A stretch of 9,329 nt of DNA from Desulfobacteraceae bacterium (GCA_030619585.1 JAUXBD010000020.1:1-9329), one strand, 5' to 3'; positions 1-7,389 are shown, counted from the first letter of the stretch. Notes: generated by a model from the letters alone, not told the origin. Numbers and translations: made by a program.

Positions 1-1011
1 ACAGAACGACATGGCTACGATCCGACTTTGAAAAGCGCCCTTGACAGAAAAGAGCAGGTGATGCTGTTTCTGAACAGAAGGGGTTTTTCAACATTTCCTG
101 TTTGCGGCACATGCGGCGAGTCTGTTAAATGCAAAAACTGTGATATCTCCCTTACACTTCATAAGTCGGTAAACGCATATAAATGCCATTTCTGCGGATT
201 TACCAGAGCTTCTGCCTCCAACTGCCCCTCTTGTGGTTCATCGGGAATAAAGCTTTTGGGGATAGGCACTGAAAAAATAGAGACTGCGGCCCAGGCATTG
301 TTTCCCGATGCAAAAGTGGCAAGGATGGACAGAGATACTACCCTGCGAAAAGGTTCGGTTATTAAAATACTGAAAAAACTTAAAAACCAAGAGATAGATA
401 TCCTGGTGGGCACTCAGATCGTGGCAAAAGGACATGACTTTCCAAACATAACTCTTGTTGGAATTATTTGTGCGGACATGTCTTTGAATTTTCCCGACTT
501 TCGGGCCGGGGAACAGACTTTTCAGCTGCTGGCACAGGTGGCTGGAAGGGCTGGAAGAGGGGCGGCCACGGGCAGGGTTGTTCTTCAAACCTATAACCCG
601 GACCACTTCAGTATTAAATCTGCAAGCAACCAGGACAATTCAGAGTTTTACAATCAAGAGATCAAATACCGACAAGCCCTTAATTACCCTCCGTTTTCAA
701 GGATTATTCAGATTAGGATTTCAGGAAAAGACAAGAAAAAAACCAAGATTCATGCTTTGTTCATGGGAGAGATGTGCAGGAAACTTTTGGAGGAAAACGC
801 TTCATTTATTAAGCATATTGAAGTGCTTGGGCCTGTCCAAGCGCCGCTGCCGAAATTATCCGGGCACTACAGATGGCAGATACTGCTAAAAGGGCTTGGG
901 GCAGGGCACCTTCACAAATTTATTATAGCTCTCCTATTCACAAACAAAACCGGTGTTAACAAGAAGGGCGTTAAGGTTGCCGTGGATGTGGATCCGTTTT
1001 CTATGATGTAG
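1..1011 (+). CDS. priA: Primosomal protein N' (PriA helicase), C-terminal part, 5' end outside the window
   Basis: PriA is the 3'-to-5' superfamily 2 DNA helicase that recognises stalled or abandoned replication forks and reloads the replisome in the cytoplasm. The frame is open from base 1, so the gene enters from the left. The 336 visible codons cover the helicase C-half of a protein usually about 700-800 residues long. Counting from the first codon, the zinc-binding insertion shows eight cysteines in four pairs (35/38, 44/47, 62/65, 75/78). Next come the GTE...FP.A.VARMDRDTT segment, the motif IV-VI region (DILVGTQIVAKGHDFPN, then DFRAGEQTFQLLAQVAGRAGRG) and the C-terminal domain with NYPPFSR. 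The QVAGRAGRG motif VI is typical of PriA. The TTG at 28 is internal, not a start. No damage is seen. The next gene appears to have its own promoter. The family call is essentially certain. Confidence 0.97.
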   Translation, partial: TERHGYDPTLKSALDRKEQVMLFLNRRGFSTFPVCGTCGESVKCKNCDISLTLHKSVNAYKCHFCGFTRASASNCPSCGSSGIKLLGIGTEKIETAAQALFPDAKVARMDRDTTLRKGSVIKILKKLKNQEIDILVGTQIVAKGHDFPNITLVGIICADMSLNFPDFRAGEQTFQLLAQVAGRAGRGAATGRVVLQTYNPDHFSIKSASNQDNSEFYNQEIKYRQALNYPPFSRIIQIRISGKDKKKTKIHALFMGEMCRKLLEENASFIKHIEVLGPVQAPLPKLSGHYRWQILLKGLGAGHLHKFIIALLFTNKTGVNKKGVKVAVDVDPFSMM

Positions 1012-1036
1012 GGTAACGGCAAAATTTAATGTTTTC

Positions 1037-1065
1037 TTGACATTTATGACAATGCGCCTTAAATT
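1037..1065 (+). promoter_or_regulatory. Probable sigma70-type promoter for the DUF1573 selenoprotein gene
   Basis: A perfect -35 hexamer TTGACA (1037-1042) is followed after exactly 17 bases by TAAATT (1060-1065), which matches the -10 consensus at 4 of 6 positions. It lies in the 105-base gap after priA. Transcription would begin near 1072, leaving a leader of about 45 bases that carries the ribosome-binding site AAAGGAG (1099-1105), 11 bases before the ATG at 1117. This is a consensus match only. Confidence 0.5.
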
Positions 1066-1116
1066 TATCGAGTTTAACCAACCATAACAATAGAACGTAA
1101 AGGAGAATTTAAAGGT

Positions 1117-1941
1117 ATGAGATTCAAGGCTTTTTTTCTTTTTGTGGCTTGTTTGATTTTTTCAACAGCCAACTCTTTTGGGGAAGACACACCACCAAGC
1201 GGTCAACCCAAAATAGATATTCCGGAGCCAACCTATAAATTTGAGCAGGTATTGGAAGGTGCTGAGGTGCTGCATGATTTTGTTATTCAAAACAAAGGAA
1301 CAGCCCAACTTATCATCAAAAAAGTCAAACCCGGCTGAGGTTGCACAGCTGTCTCATATACGAGACAAATCCCTCCTGGCGAGGCGGGAAAAGTAACAAT
1401 TAAGGTTAAGACAAAAGGGTTGGGTGGCCGAATTATAAAAAAGAGAATACAGGTACACACAAACGACAAAGAAAAGCAGACACTGTCTTTAACCGTTACG
1501 GGTGCTATTGAACTGTTTGCAGACATTCAACCAAGAAGGGTGAGACTGGCGGGGGTTGAGGGAACGCAATTGAAAAAAGAGGTTACCATTAAACCCACAC
1601 CAAAATATCCTTTTAACATAACCAATATTAGGGCAAAAAACGGAACTCATATTAAGTATCAGTTTGAAGAGCTGAAAGAGCCCGGTAAAACAGGATATCT
1701 TGTTACTGTTGAAAACACTAAGAAGGTAAAAGGCCGGTACCAGGACACAATATTTCTCACAACTAACAGTAAGGTCCAGCCTGAAATCGATATATTTGTA
1801 AGCGGAAATATTAGGGTAAAAAAACCTGAGAGAAATAAACCGGTCACAAATAAACCGGCTCCAAAGCCGACACCGAAAAAAGAGCTTCAAAAAAATCAAA
1901 GCAACGCACCTGAAAATGAGGTGAAAAAAGAAACTAATTAA
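1117..1941 (+). CDS. Predicted secreted selenoprotein with a DUF1573 domain (in-frame TGA read as selenocysteine, residue 74)
   Basis: Read through one TGA (1336-1338), this is a continuous 274-residue protein. Residues 1-22 form a signal peptide (RFK start, hydrophobic core, cut near SFG-ED), so the protein acts outside the cytoplasm. Residues about 35-135 match DUF1573, an Ig-like (ASPM/SPD-2/hydin-type) fold: YKFEQVLEGAEVLHDFVIQN, IKKVKPG-U-GCTAVSY, IPPGEAGKVTIKVKTKG, then IQVHTNDKEKQTLSLTVTG. Family members normally read CGCT at the motif, and here the first Cys codon is TGA. A second beta-rich segment follows, then a Lys/Pro/Asn-rich tail with a 5-residue repeat (NKPVT NKPAP). The ATG has an AAAGGAG site. 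The frames before and after the TGA are identical, with no other lesion. The family's function is unknown. The Sec-x-Cys pair suggests redox or metal chemistry, which is inference. A plain nonsense mutation or sequencing error is the alternative. Confidence 0.82.
1339..1388 (+). promoter_or_regulatory. Candidate bacterial SECIS region downstream of the UGA
   Basis: Two hairpins follow the UGA inside the coding sequence. Hairpin A has a perfect 6-bp stem (1350-1355 with 1362-1367) and a 6-base loop ATATAC that starts 17 bases after the UGA. The distance fits known bacterial SECIS elements, but the loop lacks the usual early G. Hairpin B pairs 1371-1377 with 1382-1388, six pairs with one internal mismatch, and has a GGCG loop. 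The loop has the expected leading G bases but starts 39 bases after the UGA, at or just past the usual upper distance. B overlaps the conserved PPGEAG codons, so part of it may be coincidence. Which one SelB would bind, if either, cannot be decided by eye. Confidence 0.4.
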
Positions 1942-1997
1942 CGTGTCAGTAATCCGATATTGAAAAAAGCCATTATCTAAACTATCTACCGGTCTTT

Positions 1998-2612
1998 ATG
2001 AAGGATATTAAAGTCGTTGCTTTTGATTGTGACGGAGTTATGTTTGACTCCGGGAAAGCAAACTCGGCTTATTATAACCATATTCTTAAAACTTTTAATA
2101 AACCGGAAATAACCCCCGAGCAGTTTGAATATGCCCAGATGCATACAGTTGACGAATCCCTGGCATTTCTTTTTAAAGACCCTGAAAGCCTAAGCCAGGC
2201 ACAAGCCTTTCGCAAAAAAGTAAGTTATCTTCCCTATATTAAACATATGGAGATAGAGCCCGGCTTAAAACCCCTCCTTGAAACACTCAAGCCAAGATAC
2301 AAAACAGCAATTGCCACAAACCGGACAGACACAATGGATAGGGTCCTTGTTGAACATGGACTTGAGGGGTATTTTGACCTTGTTGTTTCAGCCCTTGACG
2401 TGGACAAACCCAAGCCTCATCCGGATTCCCTGATTAAAATCCTTGAGCACTTTAAAATAAAGCCTCATCAGGCTATCTATGTGGGTGATTCAGAACTTGA
2501 TGAGCTCGCATCAAAAGCTGCGGGCATCACCCTTGTGGCATACGGCAACAAATCTCTTTACGCTGACTTTCACATAAAAAGCTTAAAGGAGATTCAAAAC
2601 ATTCTTGCTTGA
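1998..2612 (+). CDS. HAD-superfamily phosphatase, phosphoglycolate phosphatase (Gph)-like
   Basis: A 204-residue cytoplasmic hydrolase of the haloacid dehalogenase superfamily. These enzymes dephosphorylate small molecules through an aspartyl-phosphate intermediate with Mg2+. All four motifs are visible: motif I DCDGV with nucleophile Asp10 and acid/base Asp12, motif II Thr107 in IATNRT, motif III Lys137 in DKPKPHP, and motif IV GDSELDE with Asp164 and Asp168. The helical cap between motifs I and II (about residues 17-85) is of C1 type, as in Gph and related beta-phosphoglucomutase-like enzymes. Length fits that group. The substrate cannot be read from sequence, so 2-phosphoglycolate is only the commonest guess. 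The ATG is the natural start because motif I begins at residue 6, but no strong Shine-Dalgarno site precedes it. The gene lies 56 bases after the DUF1573 gene and 63 before mlaA, all co-oriented, so co-transcription is possible. Confidence 0.85.
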   Translation: MKDIKVVAFDCDGVMFDSGKANSAYYNHILKTFNKPEITPEQFEYAQMHTVDESLAFLFKDPESLSQAQAFRKKVSYLPYIKHMEIEPGLKPLLETLKPRYKTAIATNRTDTMDRVLVEHGLEGYFDLVVSALDVDKPKPHPDSLIKILEHFKIKPHQAIYVGDSELDELASKAAGITLVAYGNKSLYADFHIKSLKEIQNILA

Positions 2613-2675
2613 CACTTTGGCGCCTTTTCACTAACCTGTGCTAATGATAAGCAAATTTAATCTTTTTAAGAACAA

Positions 2676-3533
2676 ATGACTGAAAACCGATTCAAACGCC
2701 TGCTAACGGCCCTCATACTTGTCCTTTTGTCTTCAATGGGATGTGCCCATCACACACCCGCTATCCCCTTTGACGGATCCATAAAATCTTTGCCACACCA
2801 GAATATGGAAACCAATGATTTGGAAACAAGGGATTTAGAAAATGGCAAGTCTTTGATCGAGGAGCAAGATGATGACGAGTTTTTTGATGAGGAGTTTGAC
2901 CTTATAGAGGATGAACCAATGCGAGTGGCCGACCCCCTGAAACCCTGGAACGTGGCCATGTTTCATGTCAATGACAAGCTTATTCTCTGGGTTATAGAGC
3001 CCGTTGCCAAAGGCTACAGAGCCGTTACACCGGTAGTAGTGAGACTATGTATCAAAAATTTTTTCAAAAACCTATATACACCTGTACGCATGGTCAACTG
3101 TCTTTTGCAGGGCAAGGGAACTGCTGCTGAAAAGGAGTTTGCCCGATTCCTGGTTAACAGCACTATAGGTATTTTGGGTTTTGGCGACCCTGCCGGCAAA
3201 CACCCTCAACTTACCAGACCCGATGCAGAGGATCTGGGTCAAACTCTTGGTGTATACGGAGTGGGAGATGGCTTTTTCATTGTATGGCCGCTTCTTGGGC
3301 CGTCAACTCTTCGTGACTCCATCGGCACAATTGGCGACGGTTTCTTAAACCCTCTTTCCCACATGTTTTCTTCAGATAACTCACGTGCTGTTGAACTCAG
3401 CATCCTGGAAAAAATCAACATCGCCTCTTTTTACATAGGTGAGTACAAAGCCTTCAAGGAAGCCACAATAAACCCCTATGTGTCTCAGCGAGACATCTAT
3501 CTCCAGCTACGGAAAAAAAAGATCCAAGAGTAG
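2676..3533 (+). CDS. mlaA: MlaA/VacJ-family outer-membrane lipoprotein (phospholipid asymmetry)
   Basis: MlaA sits in the inner leaflet of the outer membrane and removes misplaced phospholipids from the outer leaflet, passing them to the periplasmic Mla carrier system. Residues 6-22 form a hydrophobic signal ending at Cys23 (S-M-G-C), a slightly atypical lipobox; Ala at +2 agrees with outer-membrane sorting. Residues about 60-83 are a very acidic linker (DDDEFFDEEFD). The MlaA domain runs from about residue 87: DPLKPWN, FHVNDKLILWVIEPVAKGY, VRLCIKNFFKNL, PVRMVNCLLQGK, FLVNSTIGILGFGDPA, DLGQTLGVYGVGDGFFIVWPLLGPSTLRD. These are hallmark motifs in the usual order. Length 285 is normal. A TTGACA overlaps the end of the HAD gene (2609-2614), but its 17-base-spaced partner TAACCT is poor. 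No mlaBCDEF genes are in the window. The 3' end converges on the Cys-rich gene with a 32-base gap; no clear terminator is seen there. Confidence 0.95.
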   Translation: MTENRFKRLLTALILVLLSSMGCAHHTPAIPFDGSIKSLPHQNMETNDLETRDLENGKSLIEEQDDDEFFDEEFDLIEDEPMRVADPLKPWNVAMFHVNDKLILWVIEPVAKGYRAVTPVVVRLCIKNFFKNLYTPVRMVNCLLQGKGTAAEKEFARFLVNSTIGILGFGDPAGKHPQLTRPDAEDLGQTLGVYGVGDGFFIVWPLLGPSTLRDSIGTIGDGFLNPLSHMFSSDNSRAVELSILEKINIASFYIGEYKAFKEATINPYVSQRDIYLQLRKKKIQE

Positions 3534-3565
3534 GTCCGGCATCTCAACTCAACAAAAAAACACTT

Positions 3566-3793
3566 TCATTGATTGCCCAGGCCGTTTTGCTCTCCGCAAT
3601 CCGGACACTGCCAGGTGATTCCATTGCATGTCATACCCCAGGCATTTTCATCCAGACACCCCTGGCACATTGTAAACCCGCACCTGCATCTCCAGCAGAA
3701 AGTAAACTTTCCCCGACAGCAATGGCATATTTTCCCCCTGGCATTACGTTTTTCCCGGTATGATGTTTTAAGTCGCCTAACACCAGTTGGCAT
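3566..3793 (-). CDS. Small cysteine-rich (zinc-ribbon-like) protein of unknown function
   Basis: A 75-residue basic protein with 11 cysteines, at 23, 25, 26, 33, 36, 38, 43, 46, 56, 63 and 66. They form spaced metal-ligand patterns: CHCC, then C-x2-C-x-C (33-38), C-x2-C (43-46) and a terminal zinc-ribbon knuckle CPDCG (63-67). The segment MCQGCLDENAWGMTCNGITW is rich in conserved-looking Trp, Gly and Asn residues, not the low-complexity of a chance reading. The first about 22 residues are strongly basic. The ATG at 3793 is supported by AGGA seven bases upstream (3801-3804 on the complementary strand). No transmembrane segment or signal peptide is present, so it is probably cytoplasmic with one or two structural Zn sites; nucleic-acid or protein binding is a guess. 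It converges with mlaA and diverges from polA. I do not recognise a named family. The reverse frames here are also open but lack protein-like features. Confidence 0.7.
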   Translation of the reverse strand: MPTGVRRLKTSYREKRNARGKICHCCRGKFTFCWRCRCGFTMCQGCLDENAWGMTCNGITWQCPDCGEQNGLGNQ

Positions 3794-3912
3794 ATCATTA
3801 TCCTGTATACCCTGGGTCTTGTTGTTTTTTTTTATGCATGTTATTTGATCTGTCTATATTGAAGCTTACTCATGACCCTTAGGGAGATAAAAATTAACCC
3901 AGGACACATACC

Positions 3913-3987
3913 ATGTCAACCGGTTTAGCCCGAGGCATGTCAAGAGATAATACCATGCAAAAAAGTACGGGAGAGATTGGACTTTAA
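3913..3987 (+). CDS. Possible 24-codon leader ORF immediately upstream of polA
   Basis: ATG at 3913 is preceded by AGGA (3901-3904) at an ideal 8-base spacing and opens a 24-residue frame (MSTGLARG...GEIGL) that stops with TAA at 3985-3987, four bases before the polA ATG. polA itself lacks a well-placed ribosome-binding site. A short translated leader that couples ribosomes into polA is therefore plausible. The peptide resembles nothing I know and may be chance. Confidence 0.3.
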   Translation: MSTGLARGMSRDNTMQKSTGEIGL

Positions 3988-3991
3988 AAAA

Positions 3992-6670
3992 ATGAAAAAA
4001 CAAAAAACACTGTACCTTATAGACGGTTCTGCATATATTTACAGGGCATATCATGCAATCAGGAATCTATCCAACTCACAAGGACTGCCCACAAACGCCG
4101 CCTTCGGCTTTACCAGAATGCTTTTAAAACTTATTGAAGATAGGGACCCTGAGTACCTGGTTATGTTTTTTGATGCAAAGGGACCGACCTTCAGGCATGA
4201 AATGTATGAAAAATACAAGGCCAATCGCCCGGCAATGCCGGAAGATCTGTCTGTTCAGATTCCATATATAAAGGAGATAACAAAGGGGTTTAACCTTAAA
4301 GTTATTGAGATGCCCGGGTTTGAAGCTGACGATCTTATAGGCACTTTTTCCCGCCAGGGTCAGGATGCGGGTTTTCATGTGATCATGGTTACAGGAGACA
4401 AGGATTTCATGCAGCTTGTAACTGAAAAGGCCATTATCTGGGACCCGATGAAGAACAAAACAATAGACGTGAGTTTTATTGAGGAGTCCTTTGGGCTCAG
4501 ACCTTCCCAAATGATCGATGTTATGGGTCTTTCCGGTGACACGGCAGACAACATTCCAGGTGTTCCCGGTATTGGACCAACAATAGCGGCTTCTTTAATA
4601 AAAACATTTGGGAGCATAAAAGAGCTGTATGAAAAGGTTGATACCATAACAAAGAAAAAACAGCATGAAAACCTTGTTAAATACAAAGACCAGGCTTTTC
4701 TAAGCAAAAAGCTTGTTACCATAGACACAAATGCTCCAATATCATTGGAGCCTGACCAGATAATAAAAAAAGAACCTGACGCTGATGCTTTATCAAAAAT
4801 ATTTAAAAATCTTGAGTTCAAACAACTGTCCCTGTCTTATTCCCAAAAAAGCGACCTTTCCAAAAAAAAATACACGGGGGTCTTTGACACCGAAGCCCTG
4901 ACCGACCTGATCTCAACACTTAACACAGCCGGGTTGTTTGCCGTTGATACCGAAACCACCTCAAAAAATCCCATGCGGGCCGCCCTTGTTGGTTTGTCTT
5001 TTGCCGTAAGAAAGGATGAGGCTTTTTACATACCCTGTGCCCACGTTGATCCTGATGCGCCGGCCCAGCTCCCTTTAAGCGATGTGTTAAAAGCCCTGCA
5101 CCCTTTGCTTGAAAACCCTGAAATTAAAAAAGTAGGCCAGAATATAAAATATGACCAGACAGTTCTAAAACGTCACGGGATAGATCTTAAGGGCATTGTT
5201 TTTGACACAATGGTGGCATCATATCTTATTGATCCGTCAAAACATTCCCACAGCCTGGACAGGATCGCCATGGATTTTCTTGACCATAAAACCATATCTT
5301 TTGAAGATGTTGCAGGAAAAGGGAACAAGGATAAGGGCCTGGCGGAGGTCCCCGTGGAAAAGGCCGTACCCTATGCATGCGAAGATGCCGACATAACACT
5401 TATGGCCTACAAAATTTTTCAGCCCATGATAAAAGAGTCCGGGCTGGAAAAGCTCTTTGAAGATGTTGAGATGCCTCTTTTACAGATATTAATGGCAATG
5501 GAGATGGAAGGTATCCTGGTTGATAAAGATAAGCTTTGCGACCTCTCATCCTCCTTTGGGCAGCAGCTCACGACGATTCAAGAGGAGGTCTATCAGATCG
5601 CAGGAGAGGAGTTTAACCTTAATTCATCACAACAACTCGGCCGGATTCTTTTTGAAAAGCTTCAACTCCCGGTACAGAAAAAAACAAAAAAGAAAACCGG
5701 CTACTCCACTGATGTTGATGTGTTGACTACCCTTTCAACACAGCATGAACTTCCGGCGCTTATTTTAAGACACAGAACCCTTGCAAAGCTCAAATCAACA
5801 TATACAGATGCCCTCATCGAGCTAATACATCCTGAAACAGGCCGTATACATACTTCATACAACCAGACAGTTACCGCCACAGGCCGACTGTCAAGCTCCG
5901 AACCCAACCTGCAGAATATTCCCATCCGAAGTGACGAGGGAAAAGAGATAAGAAAAGCATTCATTCCAAAACCGGGCTGCCTGTTTATTGCAGCAGACTA
6001 CTCACAGGTAGAGCTAAGAATCCTCGCCCACTATGCTGACGACAAAATCCTGATTAAAGCTTTTGAAGCCGATGAGGATATCCACACTCGAACAGCGCTC
6101 GAAGTGTTTCAGGTTCTTCCATCGTTTATTACCCCTGACGTAAGAAGGCAGGCCAAGGCCATCAACTTTGGGATAGTTTACGGTATGAGCCCTTTTGGCC
6201 TGGCAAAAGAGCTGGGTATCAGCCAGAAAATGGCAAAAAACTATATTGACGGCTATTTCGCAAGATACAAAGGAGTAAAAAGCTTTATAGAAAACACAAT
6301 TGAAGATGCAAGAAGAGCAGGAATGACAAGCACCCTTCTTGGCAGAATCAGGCCCCTGCCGGAAATAAACAGTTCAAACAAGAACATGCGAATGTTTGCC
6401 GAACGCACGGCAATCAACACTCCTATCCAGGGAACCGCAGCCGACCTTATCAAGCTGGCCATGATCAAAGTGGATACGGCCATCAGGGAAAAAAACATAA
6501 AATCGGTCATGCTTCTTTCCGTTCACGATGAAATCGTTCTGGAAACTCCGGAAGATGAAGTTGATGCGGTCAAGAGTATGATGAAAAGGATCATGGAAAA
6601 TGTGTGGAACCTGAAAGTTCCCCTGAAGGTGAACATAGGTGTGGGTAAAAACTGGGCTGAAGCCCATTAG
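3992..6670 (+). CDS. polA: DNA polymerase I, three-domain, with intact proofreading site
   Basis: DNA polymerase I removes RNA primers, fills gaps and patches repair tracts. From the ATG at 3992 the protein has 892 residues, normal for a three-domain enzyme. Residues 1 to about 290 are the 5'-3' exonuclease/flap domain (YLIDGSAYIYRAYHA, PGFEADDLIGT, VTGDKDFMQLV, GLSGDTADNIPGVPGIG). Residues about 315-490 are the 3'-5' exonuclease, with catalytic residues retained: DTET from Asp319, GQNIKYDQ and the Exo III acidic site YACEDAD. The polymerase domain has motif A ADYSQVELR (Asp669), motif B RRQAKAINFGIVYG (Lys722, Phe726) and motif C SVHDEIV (His845-Asp846-Glu847). Phe in motif B is the usual dideoxynucleotide-discriminating residue. 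An in-frame TTG at 3977 could add five residues. ATG is preferred because it gives the family-like N-terminus MKKQKTLYLIDGS. The GGGAGAG at 3969-3975 is badly spaced for either start. Confidence 0.98.
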   Translation: MKKQKTLYLIDGSAYIYRAYHAIRNLSNSQGLPTNAAFGFTRMLLKLIEDRDPEYLVMFFDAKGPTFRHEMYEKYKANRPAMPEDLSVQIPYIKEITKGFNLKVIEMPGFEADDLIGTFSRQGQDAGFHVIMVTGDKDFMQLVTEKAIIWDPMKNKTIDVSFIEESFGLRPSQMIDVMGLSGDTADNIPGVPGIGPTIAASLIKTFGSIKELYEKVDTITKKKQHENLVKYKDQAFLSKKLVTIDTNAPISLEPDQIIKKEPDADALSKIFKNLEFKQLSLSYSQKSDLSKKKYTGVFDTEALTDLISTLNTAGLFAVDTETTSKNPMRAALVGLSFAVRKDEAFYIPCAHVDPDAPAQLPLSDVLKALHPLLENPEIKKVGQNIKYDQTVLKRHGIDLKGIVFDTMVASYLIDPSKHSHSLDRIAMDFLDHKTISFEDVAGKGNKDKGLAEVPVEKAVPYACEDADITLMAYKIFQPMIKESGLEKLFEDVEMPLLQILMAMEMEGILVDKDKLCDLSSSFGQQLTTIQEEVYQIAGEEFNLNSSQQLGRILFEKLQLPVQKKTKKKTGYSTDVDVLTTLSTQHELPALILRHRTLAKLKSTYTDALIELIHPETGRIHTSYNQTVTATGRLSSSEPNLQNIPIRSDEGKEIRKAFIPKPGCLFIAADYSQVELRILAHYADDKILIKAFEADEDIHTRTALEVFQVLPSFITPDVRRQAKAINFGIVYGMSPFGLAKELGISQKMAKNYIDGYFARYKGVKSFIENTIEDARRAGMTSTLLGRIRPLPEINSSNKNMRMFAERTAINTPIQGTAADLIKLAMIKVDTAIREKNIKSVMLLSVHDEIVLETPEDEVDAVKSMMKRIMENVWNLKVPLKVNIGVGKNWAEAH

Positions 6671-7389
6671 CCATACAAATCAATTGCCTCAATCTCTTTG
6701 GCAACTCGTTTGGCAGCTTCTATCGGGTCTTTTGCATCTCTTATGGGTCGGCCGATTACAATATAATCTGAGCCGCTTTTTATCGCCTTAGCAGGTGTTG
6801 TAACCCGTTTCTGGTCATCTTGACCATGGGCTTCCCATAAGGGACGTATGCCGGGTGTTACAGCAATAAAATCTTTGCCCAGCTTCTCCTTTATCAGCTT
6901 AACCTCAAGCCCTGAACAAACGATGCCTGTGCAGCCTGCATCTTTTGCAGTCATAGCCCTTTTTACTACAAGGCTTTTCATATCAGAAGAAAATTCATCT
7001 TTAAATCCAGAGGCCCTGATATCGTCTTTTGAAACACTGGTAAGGACCGTAACCCCAAGAACACCCACCTTTCCAGCACCTCCCTTTTACAGCTGCTTTT
7101 AGCATTGCAGCAGACTCTCCACAATGAACGGTTGCAAAAGCCACATCAAGATCTGCTACTATCTTCATGGCCCGCTGAACTGTTTCCGGGATATCATGAA
7201 GCTTAAGATATAGAAACACCTTTGTCCTGCCATGTTCGTTTATATAGTCCACAATTTCAGGGCCGGATTTTATAAACAACTCAAGCCCAACCTTGAACAT
7301 GCCCACATGGCCGGAAAGCATCCGTATATAATGTCTTCTAAAGTGGAAAGGTCCAGAGGGAACACTATGTAATCCTTTGCATTTTTCAT
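6667..7389 (-). pseudogene. pyrF: Orotidine-5'-phosphate decarboxylase, broken by two frameshifts and a catalytic-site change
   Basis: PyrF makes UMP from OMP, the last step of de novo pyrimidine synthesis. Similarity starts at ATG 7389 (MKNAKDYIVFPLDLSTLED), preceded by AAGGA at good spacing. At 7331-7332 the frame shifts, with bases missing relative to homologs, into YIRMLSGHVGMFKVGLELF. At 7081-7084 an extra base in AAAGGGAGG shifts it back to the first frame: GAGKVGVLGVTVLTS, VTPGIRP, DDQKRVTTPAKA, IVIGRPI. The catalytic DxKxxD motif reads YLKLHD: the first Asp, needed for decarboxylation, is Tyr (7208-7210). Lys in FKVG and the KxxD part remain. The two indels cancel, so only about 83 central codons are out of frame. 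Relict similarity is high, so decay is recent or the sequence contains errors. The 3' end overlaps the polA stop by 4 bases. Confidence 0.85.

Noticed and set aside
1336..1338. TGA treated as a true stop, giving two separate genes (1117-1338 and about 1420-1941)
   Set aside because: Both pieces are in the same frame, the bases between them encode conserved DUF1573 residues, and the second piece has no ribosome site of its own. Selenocysteine at the motif Cys explains everything with one event.
2609..2637. Promoter TTGACA...TAACCT in front of mlaA
   Set aside because: The -35 is perfect but it overlaps the HAD stop codon, and the -10 at 17-base spacing matches only 3 of 6 positions. Not strong enough to list.
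3569..3848. Open frames on the + strand opposite the Cys-rich gene
   Set aside because: They are the antisense of a cysteine-rich coding sequence, lack ribosome sites and show no protein-like pattern.
7081..7084. Programmed +1 frameshift producing full-length PyrF
   Set aside because: A second frameshift upstream and the Asp-to-Tyr change in the active site would still leave the product non-functional, so decay or sequence error is simpler.
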